DNA of 64,000 bases. It comes from Gautieria morchelliformis. Lineage: Eukaryota > Basidiomycota > Agaricomycetes > Gomphales > Gomphaceae. The position numbers were made by a program, and so were the translations under genes. Position 1 is the stretch's first letter, and each line of letters opens with the position of its first letter. The notes under the pieces were generated by a model that ran no database searches, was not told where the DNA came from, and saw only the letters and a program-made list of their open reading frames with translations. Below, piece after piece: positions 52,906 to 63,969 of the stretch. The stretch is taken from the NCBI GenBank assembly GCA_015179125.1, contig WHVA01000158.1, forward strand, positions 157,186-221,185, read 5' to 3'.

Positions 52906-53086
52906 TGCCATCACGCTCTCCCACCGTCCTCCCAGCATGCTTCTTTCATATCTATTTCTGTCTCAGGTATGTTCTCACCTCCTGGATCAATTGACTGACC
53001 CTGATGAGGCATGCAGAAGCTTTTCATTCACTGGTGTGTCTCTCATTTAATTTTCGCTTTTTTAACTCATTTTTGGCCCCTTTTTA

Positions 53087-53545
53087 GGCCAGATTACACC
53101 TCTCAGCTCCTCTTCACTCTGCCTGTGGGTGTCTGCCTGCATCCTGGTGAGCATCCTGGCCCCATTTTCGCTTTTTTGCATGGTTTGCTCATGCAAGCTG
53201 TTCTGCAGTGCCTTGGGTATGTTTTTCTCTTTTATTTTCGCTTTTTTAGGCTTATTATTGCCTCTCTCAGGCCTAATCTATATTCCCTGCCTCATATCTC
53301 TTAGGTATGGTTTCATCCTCTGAGCAATTCCCTTTTCTGTGTTAATTTTCGCTTTTTTGCCCCTTTTTTTCCCCTTTTCAGGCCAGATTACACCTCTCAG
53401 CTCCTCTTCACTCTACCTGTGGGTGTCTGCCTGCATTCTGGTGAGCATCCTGCCCTCATTTTTGCTTTTTTGCATGGTTTGCTCATGCTAGAAGCTCTGC
53501 AGTGCCTTGGGTATGTTTTTCTCTTTTGATTTTGCTTTTTAAAGT
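53087..53545 (+). repeat. Direct repeat, period 304, in the Helitron leader
   Basis: GGCCAGATTACACCTCTCAG... starts at 53087 and again at 53391 and runs about 155 bases with few differences, ending in CCTTGGGTATGTTTTTCTC. A second duplicated block (GGTTGGATTGTGCACTGG) lies at about 54085-54225 and 54258-54395. Confidence 0.85.
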
Positions 53546-54488
53546 TTATTTTGGCTGTTTTTCAAGCTTACTTAGGCCTTTTTCATCCCAGATATACTTC
53601 CAAGCCTCCTATTCCTTTGGTAGGTTTTCGTTCTCATCACATTGTTGCTTTTTTGAAATTAATTTAGACTTTGTTATCAGGTCCTCCAACAGGCCTTCCT
53701 GTCATTGGTGAGTTTGGCGGTCACTTTTACTTTTCTTAGATGCTTATTAGATATATCTAAGTCCCTCTGGTATATTTGGTTGTTTTATATAACTTTTTCA
53801 GGCTTGATTTAACCTCTTCATTCCAGATCTGTTCTCCAGGCTGTCACTCCTTAGGTATCTTCCTATTCTCATAGCAATTTTCCTTTTTGGCACCAATTTT
53901 GGGTTTGTCCATAACTGATTAGTTTGCTATTTCTTTCAGTCCCAGCTATCCAGTAAGGTTTTGCCATCTGTATGTTGGATTTTCAAGCTAATGTTGACTT
54001 GGCCATTAGTTTCCCTTCCTGGTTTTTGCTAGGCTCTGTGCGGTGCTAATCTCTCTGGCCTATAGTGATTGAGGTGGTTGGTTGGTTGGATTGTGCACTG
54101 GAAGCTTGCATTGCAGTTTGGTTCTGGCAAGAATTACAACTCCAGTGTGGTCTGTGAACTGGATTGGTTTGGTGGTGCATATTGGATTTAGGGGGTTTAG
54201 GTGGACATTGACCACCTTGCTGGTATCTGTGGTGGATTTGTTAGGTTGGGTGGTCAGTTGGTTGGATTGTGCACTGGGGCTTGCATTGCAGTTTGAGTCT
54301 GGCCAGAGTTACAACTCTGTTAGCCAGTGTGGTCTGTGAACTGGGATTGGTTTGGTGGTTTAGACAGTTTAGGTGGACATCGACCGCATCCCTGGTATCC
54401 CCTATTGTTGGTTGTGAGCTACAGTCATTGTGAAAATGTGAGTATCCTTGATAAAAAATTTTTTTTTGGCTTGATTTGAACTGACTGT

Positions 54489-55519
54489 AATCTAAGGGAG
54501 CCCTCTACACCAGAGCGTGATAGGCAGGAGGAGCGTGCTCTGGAGCGTCAGCGGCGGTTGCCAATGACGTCCCCTTCTGTGCGTCGTCGGGATAGGGTTC
54601 TCGCTGCAGCTCAAGAACGTCTTCGAAATCCTGACCCTCCACCTCCTCACCCATTTCCTCGACCTCTACTCCCTCAGGACAATGCAATTCCTTGGCCTCC
54701 TGTGGCTGGACCTTCAAATGCCATTCCACCTGATCTAAGTCCTCGGGATGCTGTACATGCCATACAGGAACGGTTAGCAGATATGCCTCTGGCACCTGTG
54801 CGTCAGAGACATCCCCTGTTAGCACCGCCACCTGTTCCTGTAGGCTCTGCAGCAGTAGCGGCACTGCGGGCCCAGGCTGCTAATGCCCAGATAGCACCTC
54901 CTCCTGTCCCTGTAGGCTCTGCGGCGGTAGCTGCCTTGCAGGTCCAGGCTGCTAATGCCCAGATAGCACCTCCTCCTCCCGTCCCTGTAGGCTCTGCAGC
55001 GGTAGCTGCCTTGCGGGTCCAGGTCGCTAATGCCCAGATAACACCTCCTCCTCCCGTCCCTGTAGGCTCTGCAGCAGTAGCTGCCTTGCGGCCCAGGCTG
55101 CTAATATCAATCCTAGACCTCTGCCACAACAAAGACAGGCACGACGGCGCGCACTACACCCTGAACCTCTCCCAGATCAAATGCCACTCCAGCAGCAGCC
55201 TGCACCACAACAACCTGTACCTCCTCTGCCTCCAGGGCCCCCTGTGCCTCCACAGCCTCTGCATCCACCTGCTCCTCCTCAGCCCCCTCCACTTCCACCG
55301 CCTCCACCAATGCCTTTAAGAACCCTTCCGCTAGCACGTCGCCCTTTGATTGAACAACAGATTGCACCTCATGACCTTGGTGCTATGGATGACAAAGGTC
55401 CAAAATGTAAAGCATGGCATTGGAAGGCAGAGCGTCTGTCCGACTCTACCATTGCTGAGCCCAAATTTGGTATATGTTGTTCAAAGGGCCAGATACACCT
55501 TGAATTGTTGATGGAACCT
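54489..55519 (+). pseudogene. Helitron Rep/helicase protein, N-terminal part
   Basis: The exon opens after an AAG (54497) with TPERDRQEERALERQRR and is Pro/Gln rich. Residues from 54826 to 55095 are four near-identical copies of a 23-24-residue unit (PPPVPVGSAAVAAL...ANAQIA). A one-base change near 55090 shifts the frame; reading goes on as MPLQQQPAPQQP with Pro runs. It ends in the zinc-like N-terminal block of fungal Helitron proteins (CKAWHWKAERL, FGICCSKGQIHLELL). This part may bind DNA or help assemble the rolling-circle complex. The solo LTR then cuts it. Confidence 0.75.
54826..55095 (+). repeat. In-frame minisatellite, 4 units of 69-72 bases
   Basis: Units start at about 54826, 54895, 54964 and 55036 and encode (A)PPPPVPVGSAAVAAL(R/Q)-Q-ANAQI. 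They differ at few bases and by one Pro codon, as expected of recent slippage or unequal crossing over. Confidence 0.9.
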
Positions 55520-56081
55520 TGTAAGGACCCGGCCTTTGGCCGGCTACTTACCGGTAGAACCTTCTTCCGAGCCCCAAGCCTTGTGATATCCGTGCCCGAG
55601 TACATATGATACTTATCCGCGCCCGAGCCCGAGCCCGAGCTTGAACTCATATCCGACCTTGATCCCATGCCCGTATCCCCCTTAGTTACTGATTCCGCTC
55701 CATCACGCATCATTCGTATATTACCTCGCCCTGACCTCGGTCTCCTGACCTCGCCCTGACCTCCACTAATCTGTTCGCCCCTGACTTGCACCTCGTCCGT
55801 ATATAACCCCTTGTATGCATTCCTACTCCTCAGTCTGAAAATCAACTATCGTGTCCCTTCGATCCCTAGCTAGTTTCTACGCCTCACCTCTTAAGCTAGA
55901 ACCTCGCCTCTTATTCGTTTACCTCCGAAGTTGGGACTCGTGCGTAGGGTCGGCGCAGCACATAAGCTGAAGCCAAGTCCCTCTCTGACTTCCCCATCCA
56001 AACCTCGCCCTGTAACCTCGGACCTTGACTCGGGTTTCGTCCCCGACCTCGGTCAACCTTACGACGGATCGTATCGTAACA
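55520..56081. mobile_element. Solo LTR (562 bp) in the Helitron gene
   Basis: TGTAAGGACCC...GTATCGTAACA is flanked by AACCT on both sides (55515-55519, 56082-56086). The Helitron reading resumes directly after it (PEPLKTLLVSQDRRGKQF). It contains GAGCCCGAGCCC-type repeats and a TATATAA near 55800. Probably a gypsy-type LTR from its TGTAAGG start, but no internal sequence is present. Confidence 0.92.
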
Positions 56082-58710
56082 AACCTCCAGAACCACTAAA
56101 GACTCTTTTGGTCAGCCAAGACAGGCGTGGCAAACAGTTTAGGGAAAAGATTCGGAACTATAATGCTGCACTGGCATTCATCTCTGTGGGAGTGAACATA
56201 GATGACAAGGTCGTGAATAGACCTGGGCCATATGTCTTCAAAATTCAGGGAGGCCTCTATCATATTCATGGCGCTCTTCTTCCTACTCAGGGTCAGGATA
56301 GGGCACCCAGCTATGCGCAGCTCTACTTTTATGATCCAGCAGAGGCTTTGCGATGTAGGGAGGCCAATAACAGTTTTGATCCTTTGGATTCAGATGTTTT
56401 AAGTGACCTCCAAGAAATGATGCAGGCTCACAATCCATTGGTTCCAATCTATCAGCAGGCGATGGAAAGGCTTAGGAACCAGCCAGATAGGTTGACTGTG
56501 GAGGCCAGACTCACCTACAGAGCACATACAGACCAGAGAAGATATAATATTCCTACAGCGGATGAGATTGCCATTGTGCTCCCTGGAGAAGGTGTGCCTG
56601 GAGACACTAGAGACATTGTCATTCAGCTTAGAGGTGGAGAACTGCAACGAATTCAGGCCGAACATGCTTTGTATGCACCACTACACTATGTGCTTCTCTT
56701 TCCCAGAGGTGAATCAGGCTGGGATTGGGACATTCCACGGATAGACCAAGCTCTTCCACGACAAGGCCAGGAGGGGGAGGAGGAGGAGGACCCTTCAAGT
56801 GACAGGCGTGTGACCATGTCAAAATACTATCGTTATCGTCTTTTTCCAAGGGAGGGTGAAGCTGAAACTCTCTTCCTAGCTGGCAAGCTCTTTCAGCAAT
56901 ACATTGTGGATGCTTGGGCAGCGACTGAACAGCAGAAGCTAAATTGGATCAAATACCATCAACACGAGCTGCGAGGTGAGGTCTACAATCAGATGATTGA
57001 TACATTTGGACCTGAGGACAATCAGGCCAATCCAGCTAACTTGGGACAAAAGGTCATCTTGCCTGCTACATTTACTGGGAGCGCCAGGGATATGAACGAG
57101 AATTTTCAAAATTCAATGGCAATCACTAGGAAGCATGGTCCAGCAGATGTCTTTGTGACAATGACAGCAAACCCCCACTGGAAAGAAATCAAAGATGCTC
57201 TCAAGCCAGGCCAGACTCCCAGTGATCGTCCTGACTTGGTTGCAAGGGTTTTTCATCTCAAGAAGGAGCAATTGATCAAATGTATCATGAAGGATGGTAT
57301 CCTTGGTCACACAGTTGCACGTGTCCATGTGATCGAATTCCAAAAGCGGGGCTCCCTCATATGCACCTTCTTATATGGTTTAAAGAGGAGGATAAGATCA
57401 GGACACCAGAAGCTGTGGATGCTTTTGTTTGGGCTGTCTTCCCTGATCAGCAAGAGCATCCAAGGCTCTACAAATTAGTTTGTGATCTAATGACTCATGG
57501 CCCCTGTGGACAAGCGCGTCCTCGGGCTTCTTGCATGACAGAGGGCAAGTGTTCTAAACATTTCCCAAAGGAATTTTGTGAGGTGACATCTGTCACTGAA
57601 GATGGCTATCCACAGTATCGCCGTCCTAATGATGGCAGACAGCATAATGTCAGAGGCAACATCATGGACAACCGCGACGTGGTTCCCTATTGTCCCACCC
57701 TCCTCTTGGAATTGAATGCCATATTAATGTGGAACCCACATTCAATGTGCGCTCTATCAAGTACATTCACAAGTATATGTACAAGGGGCCTGACAGGACC
57801 ACAATGACCATTAATAAGGAGAGGGATGAGGTTAAACAGTACCTCGATGCATGCTATGTCAGCTCACATGAAGGTGCTTGGAGACTGCTGGAATATAAAA
57901 TGCATGTTCAGGTCCCTCCTGTCATGGCACTTCCAGTCCATTTGCCAGGCCAGCACAATGTGATATTTGATCCTCATATGGATCCAGGCATGGCTTTGCA
58001 GAGGGCAGAGGATGCTAAGACCATGCTCATGGCCTATTTTGAAGCCAATGACAGATATCCTGAGGCACATGAACTACTCTATGTGGAATTTCCTGAGCAC
58101 TATGTTTGGAAAAAGCAAGCCAAGCGGTGGCAGCCTCGCCAGTGGGGTTTCAGTCTTGGTCGCCTTCATTTTGCAAGTCCAGCCTCTGGAGAGCGCTTTT
58201 TGTTGCAAACCCTCCTTACAGTTGTCAGAGGCGCAACGTCATTTGAGGAGCTTAGATCCTTTGATGGTGACCTTTGTCCTACTTACAAGGCTGCATGCCT
58301 GGCAAGGGGCCTGTTAGAAGATGATTCAGAGTGGACACAGTGTCTTCAGGAGGCTGCACATATACAAACAGGTTTCCAGCTCAGGAGGTTATTTGTCACT
58401 ATTCTCCTTCGGTGTAACCCTGCTCGGCCTGCTCAAATCTGGGAGGAGTTTCAGGAGCGTATTTGTGATGACCTTGAGTATCAGCTTCAAAATAGGCATG
58501 GCATTCACCATCCTACCAATGATCAAATCTATGACTTTGGTCTCTTTCTCATTGACAAGATCATACGTCAGGGGGGGAAGTCTCTGGATGAGTTCCCAGA
58601 TATGCCACAGATAATGGGGCACTGGGAGGGATTGGTAGGGAACCGTTGGATAGCTGAGCAGCGGGACTATGACCCAGCTACAGAGCTGGAAAAGGCCGCC
58701 ACCAATATTG
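56082..58710 (+). pseudogene. Helitron Rep (HUH nuclease) domain with frameshifts
   Basis: Reads first in 56084-57370 (KQFREKIRNYNAALAF, LLFPRGESGWDWDI, YYRYRLF, QQYIVDAWA), next to 57807, then from 57690. The rolling-circle nuclease is shown by the HUH motif in GLPHMHLLIWF (near 57350-57382) and the two-tyrosine motif KYIHKYMYKGPDR (57757-57795), the residues that nick and join DNA. Reading frame changes near 57345 and near 57710, each in the middle of a conserved block, so they are true frameshifts and not introns. The C-terminal part (to WIAEQRDYDPATEL) precedes the helicase and is cut by copia D. Confidence 0.85.
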
Positions 58711-59208
58711 TGTAGAGGACAGGAATTATAGGCAGTAGGTATGGACTTGTTATTCAAAAGAATAGACTAGAAATCAATTCACTCTCTCAGTGAATTTAGT
58801 GGTCACTCTAAATATATTATACACTACCTAGAAATCAATTCACTACAGAGGATTTCTAGGTCAATAAATGCAAAGACTACTAGACTAATTTACTTGCCTC
58901 TCTCAGTGAATTTAGTGGTCACTGAGAGAGGGGGAAATGTGTTCCACTGCGCATGTACTACTACCCGGCCCTTTAGCGCCCAAGAGCTCGCGCGTCGAAG
59001 TCATTTCAGACTCCGCTGGGTGCAGCCGCTTGTGAAAGTAGGAATAACAAGATGAAATAGAGAGATAAGGAATGAGTGGAAAATTTCGAAAATAACCAGA
59101 GAAATGGATGCATAATACAAGAACAATGTGAGAAGAAATTGGAAGGCCACACAACAAATTGGATATATTATGCTTGATTTTGGTGCAGGAGCATAAATGC
59201 ACCCAACA
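58711..59208 (-). repeat. 3' LTR of copia D (498 bp)
   Basis: TGTAGAGGAC...ATGCACCCAACA. Contains the CTCTCTCAGTGA...TCACTGAGAGAG hairpin at about 58899-58931. Confidence 0.95.
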
Positions 59209-59220
59209 CGCCCCCTCAAG
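59209..59220 (-). promoter_or_regulatory. Polypurine tract of copia D
   Basis: Minus strand CTTGAGGGGGCG directly before the 3' LTR; expected plus-strand primer. Confidence 0.75.
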
Positions 59221-59221
59221 C

Positions 59222-62200
59222 TTAATATATTCCGATTTTCTCGTTGAGAATCTTCACTCTAGGACTAGGAAGTCCTTTAGTGAGGATATCTGCCAACATT
59301 TGTTCGGTTGGCAAATAAACGAGCTTGGCTTGTTGATTTTTGATTATATCTCGAAGGAAATATAATCGGATGTCGAAATGCTTGGTTCTCGTGTGTTGTT
59401 GGGTGCCATACGTGATGGCAATGGCTGATTGATTGTCTGAATAAACTTGGATGGGTCTGTTCAGTGGTTGGAATATTTCAGAAATAAAATGGCGCATCCA
59501 AAGAGCCTCTTTGCCCGCATGGGTCAGGGCGACGAATTCGGCTTCAGTTGATGAGAGGGCTACTATCGACTGTTTCTGGCAACTCCATGAAACAGTGCCT
59601 CCATCAATCTGAAATAAGTATGCCGAATATGAACGCCTATGACTCTGTGAACCCCAATCCGCATCTGAATATCCCATCAAGCCGTCTTGATTTCTTCCAA
59701 GTGTGAGCTTGTAATGCTTCGTGCCTTTCAAATATTTGAAGACACGTTTGACTGCATTCCAGTGTGTGCCACCTGCATTTTCAAGGAATTGCGAGAGTAA
59801 TGACACCGCAAATGCAATGTCAGGTCGAGTGGCTACAGCCGCCCACATCAGTGATCCTATAGCTTGCCTGTATGGAAACTTCGACATGGCTTTCTTGCCT
59901 CTCTCTGTAGAAGGACATTGGTCTTTAGATAATTTTACGGCTGGATCAAGAGGCGTAGCATAAGTCTTTGCATCTTCGAGATTAAATTTTTTGATGATCT
60001 TCTCGATGTATGCAGGTTGTGAAATTGCAATGGTCTTCTTCTGCCAGTCTCTTTCGATTTTGAGATTCAATAGCCAATGAATCTCGCCTAGATCTTTCAT
60101 ACTGAAGACCTGAGCAAGATCTCGTTTGACTTCGTCCAGGACTGACTGATTTTCAGCTGTGATGGTAAGGTCGTCCACAGCTGTTGCAATGATCACATGC
60201 CCCTTTCCGCCACGTCTATAAAATACAGCCCCGTCTGTGGCTGACGTAGTGAATCCTAACTTGTGGAATTCACCACTTAGACGTTTGTACCATTCTCTTC
60301 CAGATTGCTTGAGGCCGTAGAGTGCTTTCTTCAAAAGTAGCACTTCGCCTTTGTCTCCTGACTCATATCCATACGGCTGCTTCATGTAAATAGGTTCGGG
60401 CAACGTAGCATTGAGGTATGCATAGTCCACGTCCATTTGATGAATAGGCCAGTCATTCCTAGCAGCAATGGCGCATATGATCCGTAGGGAGGATAACCGA
60501 GCAACAGGTGAGTATGTCTCATCATAGTCGATTCCAAACTTCTGCGTGAAGCCTTGGGCGACCATTCTCGATTTAGGTACTATTGGTTTCCCTTCTGGAT
60601 TACGCTTCCAAAGGTAGACCCATTTGTTGCCGACAATGTTGGCTCCAGGAGGTGGTTTGGTTCTTTCCCACACTCCCTTGTCGATTAGGGCCTCATACTC
60701 TTTGTCCATTGATTTCTTCCACATAGGATTATTCAGAGCTTCGTCTGCATTGCTAGGTTCAATTTGACTCAAATCCGGCGCCTTGTTATTGTTTTGACCG
60801 TCGGTTAGAAACGCACTGATGGCACACTCATAGCTACTGATGCCATCAATCTCGGAGGATAATTCTTGGTCGAATAAAACTTCTTTATGGTCCTCAACGT
60901 CCTCGTAAGCTAGCGTAGTCATATGTGCGCCAGTTTGTCTCTGAGTTTGAGATCTTGTCACGGGACCTGATGGGGCCGGCTGCACTTGTTGTTGACGGAT
61001 CCTTTCGCTTCTCCTTATCGGTTCAGCTTCTCTAGGTCTGTCATCAACTCCCTGAATAGGTTGCAGCTTTTCAAGATATTCTTCCGGTGCACTTTCATCA
61101 ATTTCTTCGATCTTTGCCTCTTCGCTGACTAAGCGACCGGGCACAGGCACTGATGCCGGAATGGCCTTCTTCTCTTCTTTAGACGTAGGTAGCTTGGATT
61201 CCTCAATAGAAATGATTGGGACCTTTCCCTTCTTCATTTCTGAATCAAAGACAACGTTCCGCTCGACAGAAACTTTGTGCGAGTCAGGCCAATAAACATA
61301 ATGACCATGGCTCTGCGCAGAAATTCCTATCCACCGAGCTCTCTTGGCACGAGCTGCCAATTTATCTCCCTGAGTGATTTTAACGTAAATTTCAGTTCCC
61401 CACGCGTGAATGTCTTTGAGATTCGGTTTTTCATGGTGAATCATCTCGTAGGGCGTTTTATCTGGTAGAGCTCTTGTATGCGTCCTGTTCCTAAGATAAT
61501 TGGCATGCTGTATCGCATAGCCCCATAATATCTTAGGAAGGCCTGATTCTAGCAGCATGGCACGAGTTCTCTCAGTGAGAGTTCGGTTCAGGCGTTCCGC
61601 AACACCATTGGACTCTGGTGTGTCGTGTACCGTCAACTGATGCTTCGTGCCTTGTTTGGCTAGATGCTGTTCGAATTCAGAGCTCATATACTCGCCCCCT
61701 CGATCAGAAACAAGTGCCTTGATGTGCACATTTCTCTGTCGAAGCATTAAAGCCTCGTAGAGCTTGTACTTTGAGAATGCTTCTGATTTGTTCGCCATGA
61801 GATAGATCACCGATTCTCTTGAGTAGTCATCGATAAAGGAGACATAATATGACTTCTTATCGATCGTGAGGTGTCTTGCAGGTCCCCAGACATCAGAATA
61901 AATTCTGTCACCGAATTTTGATGTTCGGTCTCTGGGTTCTCGAGGAAGAGGTTTGCGCGCAATCTTGGCCTGAATACACGCATCACAGACAATTCTATCG
62001 CCTGTGGAGCTCAGTTCAATGCCCAATATCATGCCATGATTTAATAGATGTTGTAGGGACTTCTGCGAGATGTGCCCCATCTTTTGATGAATTTCCATGG
62101 CAGATAAACACATATGGGCTTGAGCACTTGGTGACTGGAGGTCTAGTCGATATAAGCCATTGACTTTCGGTGCTTGCATCAATACTTTTCCAGCAGCATT

Positions 62201-62824
62201 AGATATTGTGCATTTCTGGCCACCGAGTCGAATGTCGTAGCCAGCATCATCGCACCGACCGATCGAGACGAGGGTAGCAGCAATTTTGGGTGCATAGTAT
62301 GTATCTTGCAACGTGACTTCTACTGTTCTATCTCCAACCTTATTGGATAATACGAGCAGTCCTGAGCCGAAGGCATCAAAGGTACCTTTGTTGGCTGCTC
62401 GGATAGTCCTCGGCTGTGAGAATTGACAGTAGTTCCTCAATAAATTTTTGTGAGGAGTCATATGCGATGTCGTTCCGGTGTCGAGTATGACTATAACTCC
62501 TGAGGATGTGCTCAAATTGAAATTAGAGCACTCGTCAAAATTGGTGAAGGCAAGATGCCCATCACCACTTTCCTCAGAAGTAGACTCTTCTTCCGGCAAC
62601 ATTCGCTTTTGCTTTACCCTTCTTCTTCTTCTTGCCTTTGGCTTTCTTCTTCTGACGTGGTCCTTGACCTTCTTTACCACCTCCTTTAGCCCAGCAATTT
62701 TCGATGGAATGTCCAGGCTTTTTGCAGTTGGTGCATACATGCGCCTTCTGCCCCTTCTGGTCCTTCTTAGTAGATGAACCAATAAACACCTGCTCTTCTT
62801 GCGGGAGTGTTTTCTTCCTGTCAT
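59222..62824 (-). CDS. copia D Pol: PR-IN-RT-RNaseH
   Basis: About 1200 codons open; the first 60 overlap gag in another frame and are probably not used. Protease VILDTGTTSHM near 110; integrase zinc region (MGHISQKSLQH, CDACIQAK) near 255-310; DDE core (YSDVWGPA, SFIDDYSRE, SDRGGEYM, ESNGVAERLNRT); linker; RVT_2 reverse transcriptase from about 705 (KSRMVAQGFTQKF, QMDVDYAYLNA, ALYGLKQSGREW, AVDDL near 855); RNase H (YSDADWGSQ, STEAEFVAL, YSDNQSAIA, TRTKHFDIRLYFLRD). The order fits Ty1/copia. The stop lies next to the polypurine tract. Confidence 0.93.
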   Translation of the reverse strand: MTGRKHSRKKSRCLLVHLLRRTRRGRRRMYAPTAKSLDIPSKIAGLKEVVKKVKDHVRRRKPKARRRRRVKQKRMLPEEESTSEESGDGHLAFTNFDECSNFNLSTSSGVIVILDTGTTSHMTPHKNLLRNYCQFSQPRTIRAANKGTFDAFGSGLLVLSNKVGDRTVEVTLQDTYYAPKIAATLVSIGRCDDAGYDIRLGGQKCTISNAAGKVLMQAPKVNGLYRLDLQSPSAQAHMCLSAMEIHQKMGHISQKSLQHLLNHGMILGIELSSTGDRIVCDACIQAKIARKPLPREPRDRTSKFGDRIYSDVWGPARHLTIDKKSYYVSFIDDYSRESVIYLMANKSEAFSKYKLYEALMLRQRNVHIKALVSDRGGEYMSSEFEQHLAKQGTKHQLTVHDTPESNGVAERLNRTLTERTRAMLLESGLPKILWGYAIQHANYLRNRTHTRALPDKTPYEMIHHEKPNLKDIHAWGTEIYVKITQGDKLAARAKRARWIGISAQSHGHYVYWPDSHKVSVERNVVFDSEMKKGKVPIISIEESKLPTSKEEKKAIPASVPVPGRLVSEEAKIEEIDESAPEEYLEKLQPIQGVDDRPREAEPIRRSERIRQQQVQPAPSGPVTRSQTQRQTGAHMTTLAYEDVEDHKEVLFDQELSSEIDGISSYECAISAFLTDGQNNNKAPDLSQIEPSNADEALNNPMWKKSMDKEYEALIDKGVWERTKPPPGANIVGNKWVYLWKRNPEGKPIVPKSRMVAQGFTQKFGIDYDETYSPVARLSSLRIICAIAARNDWPIHQMDVDYAYLNATLPEPIYMKQPYGYESGDKGEVLLLKKALYGLKQSGREWYKRLSGEFHKLGFTTSATDGAVFYRRGGKGHVIIATAVDDLTITAENQSVLDEVKRDLAQVFSMKDLGEIHWLLNLKIERDWQKKTIAISQPAYIEKIIKKFNLEDAKTYATPLDPAVKLSKDQCPSTERGKKAMSKFPYRQAIGSLMWAAVATRPDIAFAVSLLSQFLENAGGTHWNAVKRVFKYLKGTKHYKLTLGRNQDGLMGYSDADWGSQSHRRSYSAYLFQIDGGTVSWSCQKQSIVALSSTEAEFVALTHAGKEALWMRHFISEIFQPLNRPIQVYSDNQSAIAITYGTQQHTRTKHFDIRLYFLRDIIKNQQAKLVYLPTEQMLADILTKGLPSPRVKILNEKIGIY

Positions 62825-63467
62825 ACTGAGCCTTTAGTACCCTAATAATATTATCAGGGACCAATGGCATCCCGCATTCTTCAAGCGAAGTTGTAAGGGC
62901 ATTCATGACTGCCTCATAGGATGGTGGAAGTGACGCAAGGATTATGTCCATGAATTCTTCTTCAGAAACTCTAGCTCCCATCTCATTAAGACGAGCATAT
63001 AGGTCTTGGGCCTTGTCCAAGTGATCTCTCAAGTCTCCATCCTCAGGACATCTCATACTGCGGAGTTGTCTCTGCAGGCTGGTGAGGACCATCTTGGGCT
63101 TTTTGGTCATTTCATTGACCAGTGCATCCCAAGTCTCTTTTGCTGTCTTCTGCTTCTGTAGCATCAGGGCTAATGACTCTGACACTGAGACGATGATTTG
63201 GGTCTTGGCTTGTCCTTCTCTAGCAAGGTATCTCTCCAGCTTCTCCTCGGCCTTATCCATCTGAGTTTCCTCAGCTTCTGTTAGAATATGGCCTGGGGGC
63301 ATGACTGGAGGATCAGGAGGTCGAGTGACTCTCCCTTCTACATGCTTGAGCAGATTTTTGGACTCAAAATAGCTGATGAGAGTGGCTCGCCACAATGGCC
63401 AATTACTTCCATCAGTAGCAAGCTTCTCAACACCCAATAGCTTCTCAGAAGTGTCTCCGGGGCCCAT
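62574..63467 (-). CDS. copia D Gag
   Basis: 297 residues, ATG 63467 just inside the primer-binding site (MGPGDTSEKLLGVEKL). Copia Gag fold at about 15-215 (GSNWPLWRATLISYFESK, TAKETWDALVNEM, LQRQLRSMRCPE, LPPSYEAVMNAL), one CCHC knuckle CTNCKKPGHSIENC near 250 and a Lys-rich tail. It makes the particle and binds RNA. It overlaps the start of the Pol frame. Confidence 0.9.
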   Translation of the reverse strand: MGPGDTSEKLLGVEKLATDGSNWPLWRATLISYFESKNLLKHVEGRVTRPPDPPVMPPGHILTEAEETQMDKAEEKLERYLAREGQAKTQIIVSVSESLALMLQKQKTAKETWDALVNEMTKKPKMVLTSLQRQLRSMRCPEDGDLRDHLDKAQDLYARLNEMGARVSEEEFMDIILASLPPSYEAVMNALTTSLEECGMPLVPDNIIRVLKAQYDRKKTLPQEEQVFIGSSTKKDQKGQKAHVCTNCKKPGHSIENCWAKGGGKEGQGPRQKKKAKGKKKKKGKAKANVAGRRVYF

Positions 63468-63472
63468 AACCC

Positions 63473-63969
63473 TGTAGAGGACAGGAATTATAGGCAGTAG
63501 GTATGGACTTGTTATTCAAAAGAATAGACTAGAAATCAATTCACTCTCTCAGTGAATTTAGTGGTCACTCTAAATATATTATACACTACCTAGAAATCAA
63601 TTCACTACAGAGCATTTCTAGGTCAATAAATGCAAAGACTACTAGACTAATTTACTTGCCTCTCTCAGTGAATTTAGTGGTCACTGAGAGAGGGGGAAAT
63701 GTGTTCCACTGCGCATGTACTACTACCCGGCCCTTTAGCGCCCAAGAGCTCGCGCGTCGAAGTCATTTCAGACTCCGCTGGGTGCAGCCGCTTGTGAAAG
63801 TAGGAATAACAAGATGAAATAGAGAGATAAGGAATGAGTGGAAAATTTCGAAAATAACCAGAGAAATGGATGCATAATACAGAACAATGTGAGAAGAAAT
63901 TGGAAGGCCACACAACAAATTGGATATATTATGCTTGATTTTGGTGCAGGAGCATAAATGCACCCCACA
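63473..63969 (-). repeat. 5' LTR of copia D (497 bp)
   Basis: Sister of 58711-59208 with about three differences. The minus-strand primer-binding block GGGTTATGGGCC is at 63461-63472. Confidence 0.95.

Larger units (their letters stand above)
52692..58710 (+). mobile_element. Helitron, 5' and Rep part (continues at 63970)
   Basis: The 5' end is taken at TCTATAGTATAAAG (52692): it begins TC after an A, as Helitrons do. A long non-coding leader with several direct repeats (to about 54490) precedes the Rep/helicase gene. The gene is split by a solo LTR (55520-56081) and by copia D (58711-63969); the bases from 63970 continue it. The SF1 helicase part must lie beyond the right edge. The Rep part has three frame changes, so this copy is not autonomous. 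Confidence 0.85.
58711..63969 (-). mobile_element. Ty1/copia retrotransposon D, young, nearly whole (5259 bp)
   Basis: LTRs 58711-59208 (498 bp) and 63473-63969 (497 bp) differ at about three positions, so the insertion is recent. TSD TATTG at 58706-58710 and 63970-63974. All parts are present on the minus strand: primer-binding site, Gag, PR, IN, RT, RNase H, polypurine tract. Gag and Pol are each long and open in different frames; it looks whole or has at most one break. It lies in the Helitron gene. Same lineage as copia A. Confidence 0.95.
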
